From a virus: 48,854 bases of DNA. Positions 23,701 through 31,009 of this stretch are shown here, in pieces (within the stretch, counting starts at the first letter, position 1; every line of letters starts with the position of its first letter). The position numbers and the translations under genes are program-made. The notes beneath the pieces are model-generated. The model searched no databases. It was given only the letters and a program-made list of their open reading frames with translations, and had not been told where the DNA came from. The stretch is taken from IMG/VR virus record IMGVR_UViG_3300032093_000210, positions 1 through 48,854 of that record. One strand, given 5' to 3'.

Positions 23701-25817
23701 TAGAGATGTTTGCCATTGAGAAGGGGGGCTGCACCTATACTCCCGAAGGTGCGCTTCTCACCATCGATGATACTGGTAAAGTCATTGATCTCATGGCTAA
23801 GACTAATGCCTTTACTGAGTGGGCTCGAGCCAACAGTGTTAAAGAGGTCATCTCCTTTGATATGGCCCGCGACCTGTGGGATTCCATCTCGTCTGTAGTC
23901 GCTAACGATGATATCAATGTAATCGATATAGACGATACCAGCGTCCGTATCGAAGAGACCGTCGAAGTTATATACGGCTATCTGCCGTACGATATCGAGA
24001 TAGCTACTCCTCGTGAGTCCGTAGCATTCTCCAAGATGACTATGGAGCAGATCGGTATTGTGGCTCTACAGAACCGCGCTTGGGGCGAAGCGCTCATGAA
24101 GGAAGTTAAGTACGATAACGTTATGTCCATAGTTAGCATGATCACATCTAAAGACTGTGCTGCTTGTGTTAACATCAGCACTACTAAAGGGCGTGACCAT
24201 CTACGGGGCATTATCGGTGTAGTTAACGACTACGTTTCTGATAGCACCCCCGGCAGTGACCGCGAGCTGCTAGGCCGTTTTGCTACCGCCTACCCCAATG
24301 GAGTGGATATCGTTGCCCAGAACAACGGCAATGAAGTCTCTCTTCATATCAATGGTAAGGCCTTGAGTGCATTCGGTACCTTCTCTGGCGCCTCCGCTAC
24401 TGGCATTATGTTAGACCTTCTAACTCTGCTGGCTTACGTTACTGATGTAGGGATTGAAGACCAGAGTGGTTTGGATAGTAAAATCTACTCTATGACTGCT
24501 AAGGTCAGCCGTGGTTTACGCACATGGTGTAACACTATGGTTAAATCCCAGGGCATTCTGAAAAGTATAGCCCGCGCCGGCAATGTGGTCGTTGGTAAGG
24601 TCAAGACGAGCTATAGCCCACTGCTTCATAGCGCTGATGGCGTGCCTGTAATTCTCATGCACCCCGATTGCCCTATGGTGCGTATGCTTGGCGTTGAAGA
24701 GGGCCAGGTTATTGGGGTACAACGTACTCCTATGGGTTTCATCCTATGTGGCCGCGTCAAGTTCTCTACTACTGATGCCTTCGTCGCACACTATACGGTC
24801 AACCCCCTCCTATGGCACGCCGTTAACGAAGGTGATGCTGATGGTGATCAGTGCGGCGGCATTAATGCTCACAAGTATGGTATTAACGCTAAGAGTGCCC
24901 TCACTATCAATGCTAGTCTCATGGGCATGGGCGGCTACTTCTACTGCTACGAAGCAGATGACCTGCCGTTCTTCGCCTTCATGAGCTATGAAGATAAGAT
25001 GGGCAAGAAATCCCTCACTAAATGGGATAAGGCTGTAGCTACTGCTATCGCTGTCAATAAGTACGTCAGCGACGCTGCTGAGGTGCATATGCACTACAAA
25101 GGGGCCGTAGGTGCTGGCTATGGTATCTGTTCCGCACTTGCCTTCCAGGCATGGGATAGTATGTACCGCGCTAGCGGCGTCGATACCGACGCACTCAAGG
25201 CGTGTGTTATAGCTTGGCGTTTCGTCTATGAAAACATGGGTCTCGGGGGCTATACCCCTGAGGCTAAGATCTTCATGGCGACCTTAGTACAGGCAGCCCG
25301 CGCCTGGGCTGCTGGCGTACCTATGTATAAGTCGGCGCAAGACAGGTTATACTACTCTGCCAACTCTACTAAGCTTGCGGATACGGATCGCCAAGGAAGT
25401 GGTGTACCTCCTGCTCAGGCTATGGCTGGCCTTATGCCTGCTAAACTAGCTAAGGAGCCCGCGGTAATCTACCAGCTTATAAAGGCTCGTGCCCGTACTC
25501 TCACATACGGTGCTCTCGAACGGGGCAACTTCACTCGCGAGGGCCTTATCATGTCGTCTGCCATATACGGAGCCTTCCGTCGTACTGGCCAGGGCTATGA
25601 TCCTGTGGCTCCTATGACCCAGGATGACGCAGCTAGTTATGGCGCTGATGAGATCGTTCCAGTTAGTGTGTTCCAAATGGTAAGTGAGTTCCAACTCTCT
25701 AATCATGTCAGGAACCCCCAGCTCAAGCAGCTGTTGGAAATCGCAACTGCTGTACATCTCGACCTCGGCGACTACAAACTAGAGCTCGCTGAAGCTGAAG
25801 ATCATCCTGATTTCTAA
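20736..25817 (+). CDS. Single-chain RNA polymerase-like protein with basic N-terminus and zincin motif
   Basis: A 1,693-residue protein. Residues about 20-205 are extremely Arg/Lys/Ala-rich. Residues 256-262 read THELVHH, an HExxH zincin motif, with acidic residues 30-45 further on that could complete a metal site. Residues about 946-985 (GRDQVLKLRGLGKKL, then a WDIILN strand) resemble the beta-subunit GDK..GR.G.KG and DIVLNP segments. Residues 1367-1371 are D-A-D-G-D in NEGDADGDQCGG, matching the beta' NADFDGDQ active-site motif, preceded by an EEGQVIGVQR strand as in beta'. The beta-then-beta' order in one chain is known from YonO-like and crAss-like phage polymerases. It closes the module array. 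Polymerase identity is likely; a peptidase role is speculative. Confidence 0.7.
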   Translation: MNVNFVFFQSFVASISAAIAGTRTTARRVGPGRRAQQIASRRANRVVRRRSRRIASAGRPIRSLPQSQRPCVVKSARRALRRAAAAAASAARKHVLRGRNVVDKLVLQQRKAKPILRAVSALFTRPSRPARPTSTGTGAKAVATVVNNAAGSIIAALNQGRVNYRGNGRTCVGKKYKTKNDKTALSTAKAAKAANKAARVKRCVSVVMPELPSDVPAIRMIAIGKLCGVTFVQGSIASYCNGVITIPDYNNLYTVTHELVHHCQALGLTEDLEFGAVSKAAMKAGFAQWHATKSFYEGTEHENDEYEAALLMYDPALVARLLCTHYLMAAFVESGAPGPDDTWMDVVDSLDPAICREVVGLDDRVLGYKTYGEYAEAVGYDDTNTLLDWEFVFNNSVNNDDAVALTIQAIDGLIGAAPAAVTPTRPLSNTGAPTKGLESDSSSTNTTNDPSTMKSIIEMLIPDPSTLGGVVSPKQEARITTARKELARLFGANNFDLLPEGPILYVVSPNSRMSKKFLALLDHRVVYTTDSKMNPKVINLGVTKSIPYEADKHTYATKTECLVNMYSEHFLTKLATWSGDDLAALVGCLCVKQHRIVSVEGPCVVIKGNNRSTTFNFSTGTVNDGRQRRIANELVKVGGKDYSGRVVLVALCMKVAYNATGARAILNEITNLWREDINYGAQPKEGQSLFEINRGMSRPIVFKPWDKAFPFLQVENTNLAPSDLELSLKAGIIAAPDKYNTKWIAVGKGAKAMFLGLKDGKIYSIHDFSKPTKVYNRPPSSGKYTRAEIIDRRDSLLRVDLGDGGYSCGGGLYLRTAFTNSRFGFGSGVAAIRRDLEFEYTVPKTITKEFHVLRIPSSVRALMAADLDDPTSKLIEVIEGKIAKAEGQVYAPGNPIISIMQGKYCIVKNETFAQDIRVIGGTVTRNGVEGRADSVTIRLETEMVGRDQVLKLRGLGKKLTTLPYDVKGLSQPWDIILNNETTKGWPALIEMFAIEKGGCTYTPEGALLTIDDTGKVIDLMAKTNAFTEWARANSVKEVISFDMARDLWDSISSVVANDDINVIDIDDTSVRIEETVEVIYGYLPYDIEIATPRESVAFSKMTMEQIGIVALQNRAWGEALMKEVKYDNVMSIVSMITSKDCAACVNISTTKGRDHLRGIIGVVNDYVSDSTPGSDRELLGRFATAYPNGVDIVAQNNGNEVSLHINGKALSAFGTFSGASATGIMLDLLTLLAYVTDVGIEDQSGLDSKIYSMTAKVSRGLRTWCNTMVKSQGILKSIARAGNVVVGKVKTSYSPLLHSADGVPVILMHPDCPMVRMLGVEEGQVIGVQRTPMGFILCGRVKFSTTDAFVAHYTVNPLLWHAVNEGDADGDQCGGINAHKYGINAKSALTINASLMGMGGYFYCYEADDLPFFAFMSYEDKMGKKSLTKWDKAVATAIAVNKYVSDAAEVHMHYKGAVGAGYGICSALAFQAWDSMYRASGVDTDALKACVIAWRFVYENMGLGGYTPEAKIFMATLVQAARAWAAGVPMYKSAQDRLYYSANSTKLADTDRQGSGVPPAQAMAGLMPAKLAKEPAVIYQLIKARARTLTYGALERGNFTREGLIMSSAIYGAFRRTGQGYDPVAPMTQDDAASYGADEIVPVSVFQMVSEFQLSNHVRNPQLKQLLEIATAVHLDLGDYKLELAEAEDHPDF

Positions 25818-25824
25818 TTACAAT

Positions 25825-25873
25825 GGGGTCATATGACCCCTGGGGGCCACCTGGCCCCTTTTTCTTTTAGTGG
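25825..25873 (+). terminator. Double terminator plus module 19 after the polymerase gene
   Basis: GGGGTCATATGACCCC (25825-25840) is a perfect palindrome. It is followed by GGGGCC, loop ACCT, GGCCCC (25843-25858), a T-tract and CTTTTAGTGG. This is the last copy of the module and has no long gene after it. Confidence 0.65.
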
Positions 25874-25899
25874 AGCTCTTCCCTCCATATGATAGGTAG

Positions 25900-26226
25900 T
25901 ATCCAGTATTGCTCATGACAGCGAATGTTACTAGCGGCGGCTTATGCTCGTGACGGCGAATTCTATTAGCGGTGGCAATAAACTATCTGTTATGCGTACT
26001 CCCTAAGGATCCAGCAAGAGCTGCGTTAGTTTCATTAGCCACTCCCTTTCAGAAGAGCTATTATCGCGATAGCTACCATAGCTATATTAGCCACTCCCCA
26101 ACGGAGGGGCTTGTGTCGCACTAGTCGCGATAGCTACACTAGCTGCACTAGCCACTCCCCAGCGGAGGAGCTTATGGTGCTCGAGCTGCGAAAGTAGCCG
26201 ATGCCACTCCCCAACGGAGGGACATA
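25900..26226. repeat. Non-coding region with two sets of tandem imperfect repeats
   Basis: Set 1 (about 25911-25980): two ~35-bp copies starting GCTCATGACAGCGAAT and GCTCGTGACGGCGAAT. Set 2: four units starting near 26034, 26086, 26147 and 26200, each with GCCACTCCC; the last three continue CC(A)(A/G)CGGAGG and can fold as CTCC/GGAG hairpins. TCGCGATAGCTA also recurs. No convincing gene lies here. Confidence 0.6.
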
Positions 26227-26258
26227 ACCTCTAATTATTACCTATTAACTTATTAGCC

Positions 26259-26906
26259 ATGAGACCATCACGCACTACCGCCAAAGCCACTCGCTCAGCT
26301 GTGGACGCATTTAAGGCAGCGGAACCTAAACCACAGGAACCAGTCAAGGCGTTTATGCTATACTCAATAGCATTTACGACTAAATACCAAGGGCGTATCT
26401 GGAACAGAGAATGCGCCGATGGGACTGTCCGATTAGTGGGCACAGTTACGAAGATTAGTAATGTCACCCACCAGGGCTCCCCTATTGACAATGGCCAGTT
26501 AGCTGGTCTTACGGTAGAAGTCCGGGTAACACCGGACCAATTTGAAACCATTACTGATAATATCGCAGATATGATGGGAGGGGGCGTTTCCATCCTATTT
26601 GAAGTCGGAGAGCCCAGCTTCTCCGTACTAACCGTAAATGGGATGGATACCCATAGTATCACATTCTACTCCTGCGGGATAGAGGGAATGGAAGTAAATA
26701 AGACATCTATCGGCGGCCTAGGCTTTGAATCAAAGCCCGCGATGGATGCCTGGCTCTTAGCAGCGCGGTCTCAGAATAATGCTCGGCAGGAGCGCCGGCA
26801 ATTAGAACGTACTTCCCGACTCGCTGCTGCACGAGCAGCAGCGGATGCAGCAGGTAACGATGCAGAGTGGGCGGCCCCTGCCGCAAGCACCAATCCTATG
26901 GAATAA
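26259..26906 (+). CDS. Hypothetical phage protein, three-member paralogue family (copy 1)
   Basis: A 215-residue protein. The middle (residues about 50-135) shares a pattern with the 31010 and 31641 products: a GTV strand, a G-x-L-x-G-L-T-V-x-V segment, then ITDNIADMMGGG and a hydrophobic strand. The C-terminus is a basic Ala/Arg helix. The start follows the repeat region, and AGGG lies well upstream, so initiation is uncertain. Function unknown; the repeated family suggests a small beta-rich domain. Confidence 0.55.
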   Translation: MRPSRTTAKATRSAVDAFKAAEPKPQEPVKAFMLYSIAFTTKYQGRIWNRECADGTVRLVGTVTKISNVTHQGSPIDNGQLAGLTVEVRVTPDQFETITDNIADMMGGGVSILFEVGEPSFSVLTVNGMDTHSITFYSCGIEGMEVNKTSIGGLGFESKPAMDAWLLAARSQNNARQERRQLERTSRLAAARAAADAAGNDAEWAAPAASTNPME

Positions 26907-26979
26907 GAATCAGCTGACCTTATCGGAGGTCGGCCGATATACGCCTCTCTACTGGTAGAGGGGCGTGTATACCATTCTA

Positions 26980-27165
26980 CTACAGAGAGATCGAGGGACT
27001 ACCCGAACCCCAGGAAGGAGTTTATTACATCGTATCCGGGTTGGTGGCCGCCGCGGCCGCTAAGATAGGTCGCGTGGACTGTTTAGCCCCCCGGGGCATT
27101 AGTCCAGGATAAATCTAACCCTGGGACTGTTTTAGGGTGCCTGTTTTTACAAAAGTCTTAAGTTA
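26980..27165 (+). pseudogene. Truncated, frameshifted copy of the gene at 27581
   Basis: This stretch matches nt about 27767-27943 closely (shared GAGATCGAGGGACTACCCGA and GGTGGCCGCCGCGGCCGCTA) but lacks the 5' two thirds and shifts frame after the GTGGACTGT codons, ending early at TAA. It is the decayed first half of a duplicated two-gene unit. Confidence 0.7.
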
Positions 27166-27207
27166 GTTATCAGCTATCAGATGTCAAGATTTAATCTTAG
27201 AGGTGTT

Positions 27208-27528
27208 ATGCTGTCATTTGAAGAGTTTCAGGGTACCTCAAAAAAAGAATTGCTGTCATTTGAAGAGTTTCAGAGTCACGTTTTAGAGATATTTAATGCC
27301 TCTAAAGAGGAGTGTAAGTTTTGCTCTTCTTCTTATCATTTCTTGGCATTAATTAATTACACTGGCTGCCAGTGGTTATTTTTTACAGTCAAATACTCAA
27401 TAGACCCTGACGCTTGCAGTTATGGCCGTTGGAGTGTCGTAAAAGAAAAAGACAAAGGTTCGGATTCTTTAGTAGAAGCAATAGAAATTGTTTCGCAAAA
27501 AACAGAAATTGCTGTTTTTAAAAAATAG
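27208..27528 (+). CDS. Hypothetical protein with doubled LSFEEFQ motif (copy 1)
   Basis: I start at 27208, where GAGGTG lies just upstream and the N-terminus aligns with the paralogue at 27983; an earlier ATG exists at 27181. The ~106-residue product has the motif LSFEEFQ twice in its first 25 residues, followed by a domain with EEC, YGRW and Lys-rich end. The DNA is AT-rich and flanked by GTTATCAG-type repeats, unlike the phage genes around it, suggesting transfer from a cyanobacterial host. Function unknown. Confidence 0.55.
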   Translation: MLSFEEFQGTSKKELLSFEEFQSHVLEIFNASKEECKFCSSSYHFLALINYTGCQWLFFTVKYSIDPDACSYGRWSVVKEKDKGSDSLVEAIEIVSQKTEIAVFKK

Positions 27529-27580
27529 AAAAGTAATTAGTTATCAGTTATCAGCTAACAATTATTTAGGAGTCAAAAGA

Positions 27581-27943
27581 ATGGTCGTTAACGCCACGCC
27601 TGATGTAATCACCCTCGTCTCTAGACAGGGGGTCGAGCAAGACTCCAAGAACCAGTTTCTCGCTGAAACTGTTGAAATTCTCAAAGAGATCCCTCCGTCG
27701 GGGATTCTCCCACGAGTTTCAATAGTCACGGGGGAAATCGATGGTATTGCCATCGAGTCCATTGTTTACGGAGAGATCGAGGGACTACCCGAACCCCAGG
27801 AAGGGGTTTATTACATCGTGTTAGGGTTGGTGGCCGCCGCGGCCGCTAAGATAGGTCGCGTGGACTGCCTTACCCCTGGAGGGTTAGTCCGGGATAAATC
27901 TAACCCTGGGACTGTAGGGTACCTGTTTTTACAAAAGCTCTAG
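27581..27943 (+). CDS. Phage-associated protein of unknown function (NxTP start, LPEPQEG motif)
   Basis: A 120-residue protein starting MVVNATPDVITLV, with PPSGILPRVSI, then YGEIEGLPEPQEGVYYIV, an Ala-rich helix and GGLVRDKSNPGTVGYL. I recall this order (N-x-T-P at the start, G-x-x-x-G-L-P-x-P-x-x-G-x-x-Y-I-V, late R-D) from small phage and actinobacterial proteins of unknown function. AGGAGT lies upstream of the ATG. Its GC content is higher than in the two AT-rich genes it sits between. Confidence 0.6.
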   Translation: MVVNATPDVITLVSRQGVEQDSKNQFLAETVEILKEIPPSGILPRVSIVTGEIDGIAIESIVYGEIEGLPEPQEGVYYIVLGLVAAAAAKIGRVDCLTPGGLVRDKSNPGTVGYLFLQKL

Positions 27944-27982
27944 ATTGGTTATCAGCAATCAGATAATAGAGGCTATGTTGTC

Positions 27983-28348
27983 ATGTTGTCATATGAAGAG
28001 TTTCAGAATAGCGTATCAGCAGAGAAACAACTGCTGTCATTTGAAGAGTTTCAGAGTCACGTTTTAAAGGTATTTAATGCCTCTGAAGAAGAATGTGATT
28101 TCTCTAATTTTTCATATGCCTTCTACGCAGAAGTCAGCTACCAAAAATACCAGTGGTTACAGTTTGTGGTTAGATACATAACAGACTCTGAAAGCTGTTA
28201 TTATGGCCGCTGGATTTGTGTTAAAAGATACGACAAGGCCTGTAAGACTATTTCGGATTCCTTAAATCAAGGAATAAAGGCCCTTGAGCGGCAGACAGAG
28301 GAAAGCATCAAAGAAGAGATTGATGTTTTTAAACGCTTAGAGAAGTAA
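27983..28348 (+). CDS. Hypothetical protein with doubled LSFEEFQ motif (copy 2)
   Basis: A 121-residue paralogue of the 27208 product: MLSYEEFQ start, then LLSFEEFQSHVLKVFNAS, a YYGRW motif and a charged C-terminal helix. Together with the 27581 gene it forms the second copy of a duplicated two-gene unit. Upstream DNA carries GTTATCAG-type repeats. Function unknown. Confidence 0.6.
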   Translation: MLSYEEFQNSVSAEKQLLSFEEFQSHVLKVFNASEEECDFSNFSYAFYAEVSYQKYQWLQFVVRYITDSESCYYGRWICVKRYDKACKTISDSLNQGIKALERQTEESIKEEIDVFKRLEK

Positions 28349-28378
28349 TCGGTTAGTAAAACCTATCAGGAGTAAAAA

Positions 28379-28564
28379 ATGAGCCTCTGCTTATCCTGCT
28401 CCCGTCGTAAAGATCAAGACCCATGTATGGGTCAATTCAGTGACGGGCACTACTACTGGTGGACCCCAGTAGTCCAGTCCGAATTGGAGAAGGTACCGTC
28501 TTGGGTACGGGATAAAGAAGTCTATTCTGTCAAAGAGTGCTTCCGATGGAAAGAAAACCCTTAA
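28379..28564 (+). CDS. Small Cys-containing hypothetical protein
   Basis: A 61-residue product starting MSLCLSCSRRKDQDPC, with C-x-x-C plus further cysteines that could bind zinc, and a Trp/Tyr-rich middle. CAGGAGT precedes the ATG. It overlaps the next gene by 19 nt. Function unknown. Confidence 0.55.
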   Translation: MSLCLSCSRRKDQDPCMGQFSDGHYYWWTPVVQSELEKVPSWVRDKEVYSVKECFRWKENP

Positions 28565-29145
28565 GTGCCTTAATGCTATGTGCAATGGCACTGGTCGGCG
28601 TAGCTGCATTCGCTGACGTAGCATCTAACCTATCGAAGGCAAGGCCTTCCGTATGTAGTGCTAATAGTGACAAGGTAGTAGATAGAGTTCGGGTGGTCGC
28701 ATTCACCGATCCCTTGCTTGCCTCTAATAAGAGAGGCTGTTATGTATATGTGCCCTTAGATGGGCCCCCGCCTGAGATAGGCGAGTGGTTAACTATACAA
28801 GGTGATATAGAGAATGGTGAGTTAAAGGGCACTTATAACCGTACTTATCTAGACTACGATAGTGTGAGTAGCCCTAGGCTCAAGAAGCGGTTCCTCAGAA
28901 TAGAGGAGCCCTTACGGGAGACCGAGCCTGGTTCTGGTTACTATGCTATAACTAACCTAAGTCTAAAAATAGATGCGCTCGACGTGCGGGCCATCAATCA
29001 TGCGTTACAACACGGCGGTGTCGTATATGCCATCATCGAATGGGACGAGGGCATAGTTCATACTATGACCTTCGTTGACGAGACCGAGTTCAATGAGGCC
29101 ATAAAACGTGCTAGATACAGTGCTCGCCCTTATACTAGGGAATAG
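28546..29145 (+). CDS. Probable exported hypothetical protein
   Basis: I choose the ATG at 28546 (a GTG lies three codons earlier). The product of about 199 residues begins with a signal-peptide-like segment: MERKPLSALMLCAMALVGVAAFA, with a likely cleavage after AFA. The mature part is beta-rich and contains WLTIQGDIENGELKG, a segment echoed in the next gene (IQVTGNVSNGTL). An OB-like or other small beta domain is possible. First of a run of overlapping exported and membrane genes. Function unknown. Confidence 0.55.
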   Translation: MERKPLSALMLCAMALVGVAAFADVASNLSKARPSVCSANSDKVVDRVRVVAFTDPLLASNKRGCYVYVPLDGPPPEIGEWLTIQGDIENGELKGTYNRTYLDYDSVSSPRLKKRFLRIEEPLRETEPGSGYYAITNLSLKIDALDVRAINHALQHGGVVYAIIEWDEGIVHTMTFVDETEFNEAIKRARYSARPYTRE

Positions 29146-29416
29146 GCCCCCGCCCATACCAGTGGGCCTATGCGATATAAGGCGCCATAATGGCTCCTAC
29201 GTGACAATTGAGAAGGCCTGGGCTAAGAGCACTACATACTCTAACCCTCTCCTACCCAACCATGCCTACGTCCTCCTATACGAGGGTGCGGGCACTAGCA
29301 GGTGCAGTATACTTATCCTGGCTAGGGGAGTACGCAGCGGTAGGTTTATACAAGTAACGGGTAACGTTAGTAACGGCACGTTAATTAACGTTACCATCAT
29401 TACCTTAAATGGGTAA
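29108..29416 (+). CDS. Small beta-rich hypothetical protein
   Basis: The frame opens with GTG at 29108, overlapping the previous gene by 38 nt; a later start is possible. The 102-residue product has a short hydrophobic N-terminus (LDTVLALILG) and a C-terminal GRFIQVTGNVSNGTL similar to part of the preceding protein, so the two may be diverged duplicates. Function unknown. Confidence 0.45.
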   Translation: MLDTVLALILGNRPPPIPVGLCDIRRHNGSYVTIEKAWAKSTTYSNPLLPNHAYVLLYEGAGTSRCSILILARGVRSGRFIQVTGNVSNGTLINVTIITLNG

Positions 29417-29421
29417 GTCAC

Positions 29422-30465
29422 ATGACAATCGTATTAGCGTTGATGGCCCTCATAGTATCTCTGATACCATATCTTAGTATCGAGATACTGCTAATGGCCC
29501 TTATGCCGCTGATAAGCGGTGATAACGCGATGGGCGTATTAGCTATAGTGATAGTTGGCACTATCACCAGTGAGGCCCGCATGAGTAACCCGGCCTTCAC
29601 TGGTATGCGAGTAGTTACCGCCACTAGCGGATATGACGCATCGGCCTCGCTGCTAATACGAATCACCAGCCTAATTGGGGGCATAGTAGCCAGTCTAGGC
29701 ATAATAGTTATGGACCAATACCTCGGTGTATCTCATATGTGGATAACGCCATTAATGATGGCCATCTTCATATTAGTGCAGTGCTGGAGCCGCGCCGAGA
29801 TGGTAGGTCTAGCCGTTATCACGGCTATCTTCCTATGGTTCCTGCATAGTCAGCCCCACGCTACTACCATCCTGGGTATGGGGGGCTACGTTATGGCCAG
29901 CCTAATATGCCCCGCTAGACGTAAGACTGGGGACTGTGAGACCAGCAATGCACTGAGCATCGCTATGTCGCTAGGACCATTCCTCGCTATTGGGTTACCT
30001 GTAGCCGCAGCCGCCCCCGATGGTAAGACTGAATCTTATCTCGAGGCCGTTGTGCGGGGCATATCATTGGGACTAGTCATGTTAGGTAATAGTAGCGGGC
30101 GAGATGCCATGAGCTCCTACCTGGCCCTAACGGATGTAAACCAATTCCATTGGCCCGCCTTCGTCGGCGCAGTAGTGTTACTGACGCCCCTATTCTTATC
30201 AGCCTATTGGCTGACCATCTGGATGATAAGGAGCCCCATGTGGCAACGTTGGTTACACGCCGGCCCCACTCGCCTTATCAATCTAGGTGTAACGGCGGCC
30301 GCGCTGGTCGTGTTGATGGCATCGGCTCACGTTAGTATTCTATTCCTACCGGGGGCCGTATGTCTAGGACTGATGTATATGGTAGGGGAGATATCAGGGA
30401 TAGATAAGATGCTACCCTTCCCCATACTAATAGTCGTCAGTTATATAAGCCAATGGGGCTCCTAG
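29422..30465 (+). CDS. Polytopic membrane protein, unknown family
   Basis: A 347-residue, strongly hydrophobic protein with roughly eight to ten predicted membrane helices by eye (for example residues 1-30, 39-48, 80-100, 105-125, 128-148, 190-205, 240-262 and 287-345). There are few charged loops. It starts 5 nt after the preceding gene, in the same operon. A transporter-like or membrane-remodelling role is possible, but I recognise no signature motif. Large polytopic proteins are uncommon in phages, so this may be an acquired gene. Confidence 0.6.
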   Translation: MTIVLALMALIVSLIPYLSIEILLMALMPLISGDNAMGVLAIVIVGTITSEARMSNPAFTGMRVVTATSGYDASASLLIRITSLIGGIVASLGIIVMDQYLGVSHMWITPLMMAIFILVQCWSRAEMVGLAVITAIFLWFLHSQPHATTILGMGGYVMASLICPARRKTGDCETSNALSIAMSLGPFLAIGLPVAAAAPDGKTESYLEAVVRGISLGLVMLGNSSGRDAMSSYLALTDVNQFHWPAFVGAVVLLTPLFLSAYWLTIWMIRSPMWQRWLHAGPTRLINLGVTAAALVVLMASAHVSILFLPGAVCLGLMYMVGEISGIDKMLPFPILIVVSYISQWGS

Positions 30466-30568
30466 TATCCCATTGTCGATGCCCCAGTGGGGCACTAGGG
30501 GCATCGACTGCGGCCTAATCGGCGGCACTGGGTGTACCCATCCATTAACCACACCATGGGAGAGCTAT

Positions 30569-30802
30569 ATGGAGCCTATAGAATTAGATGCGCGTCACGT
30601 AGCGTATCTATCACTGTTCATGTTCATGGTGGCCGTGCTGGTCATCACACATAGTGTAGCGGTACTAGTAATCGTAGCATTCCTGGCCCGCGCGCTCTAT
30701 CTATCGAGCTCCAAGCGGAGCAATGCGCGTATCATACTATCACCTAATGGTGTAGAGAGTCGAGTAGGTAACTCAATTTACTGGGGGGTAGGGAATGTCT
30801 GA
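30569..30802 (+). CDS. Small membrane protein
   Basis: I choose the ATG at 30569, with GGGAGAGC upstream, over a TTG at 30473. The 77-residue product has a long hydrophobic region (YLSLFMFMVAVLVITHSV and AVLVIVAFLARALYL, residues about 12-45) that could form one or two helices, then a polar tail. Its stop overlaps the next ORF by 8 nt. Function unknown. Confidence 0.5.
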   Translation: MEPIELDARHVAYLSLFMFMVAVLVITHSVAVLVIVAFLARALYLSSSKRSNARIILSPNGVESRVGNSIYWGVGNV

Positions 30803-30971
30803 TTATCCAATCGATCTGTATAGCCTGGAAATTAAACCACGCCATCGAGAGCTGGTGGTCAGAGTGCGCGAGGCACGACCGCAGATGAGGAAGGCCCCCG
30901 CAGGGGGGACGAGTCGTCAAGTCTGGCCGTATCACGGAGCCCGTCGCATAGAAGAGTGGCCGCACTACTAA
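30795..30971 (+). CDS. Small basic hypothetical protein
   Basis: A 58-residue Arg/Pro-rich product starting MSDYPIDLYSLEIKP, with TSRQVWPYHGARRIEEWPHY at the end. GGTAGGG lies 5-11 nt before the ATG and the gene overlaps the preceding stop by 8 nt. Function unknown. Confidence 0.45.
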   Translation: MSDYPIDLYSLEIKPRHRELVVRVREARPQMRKAPAGGTSRQVWPYHGARRIEEWPHY

Positions 30972-31009
30972 GAGACCCCAATCAATTAACCAACTAACCG
31001 AGGTATATT

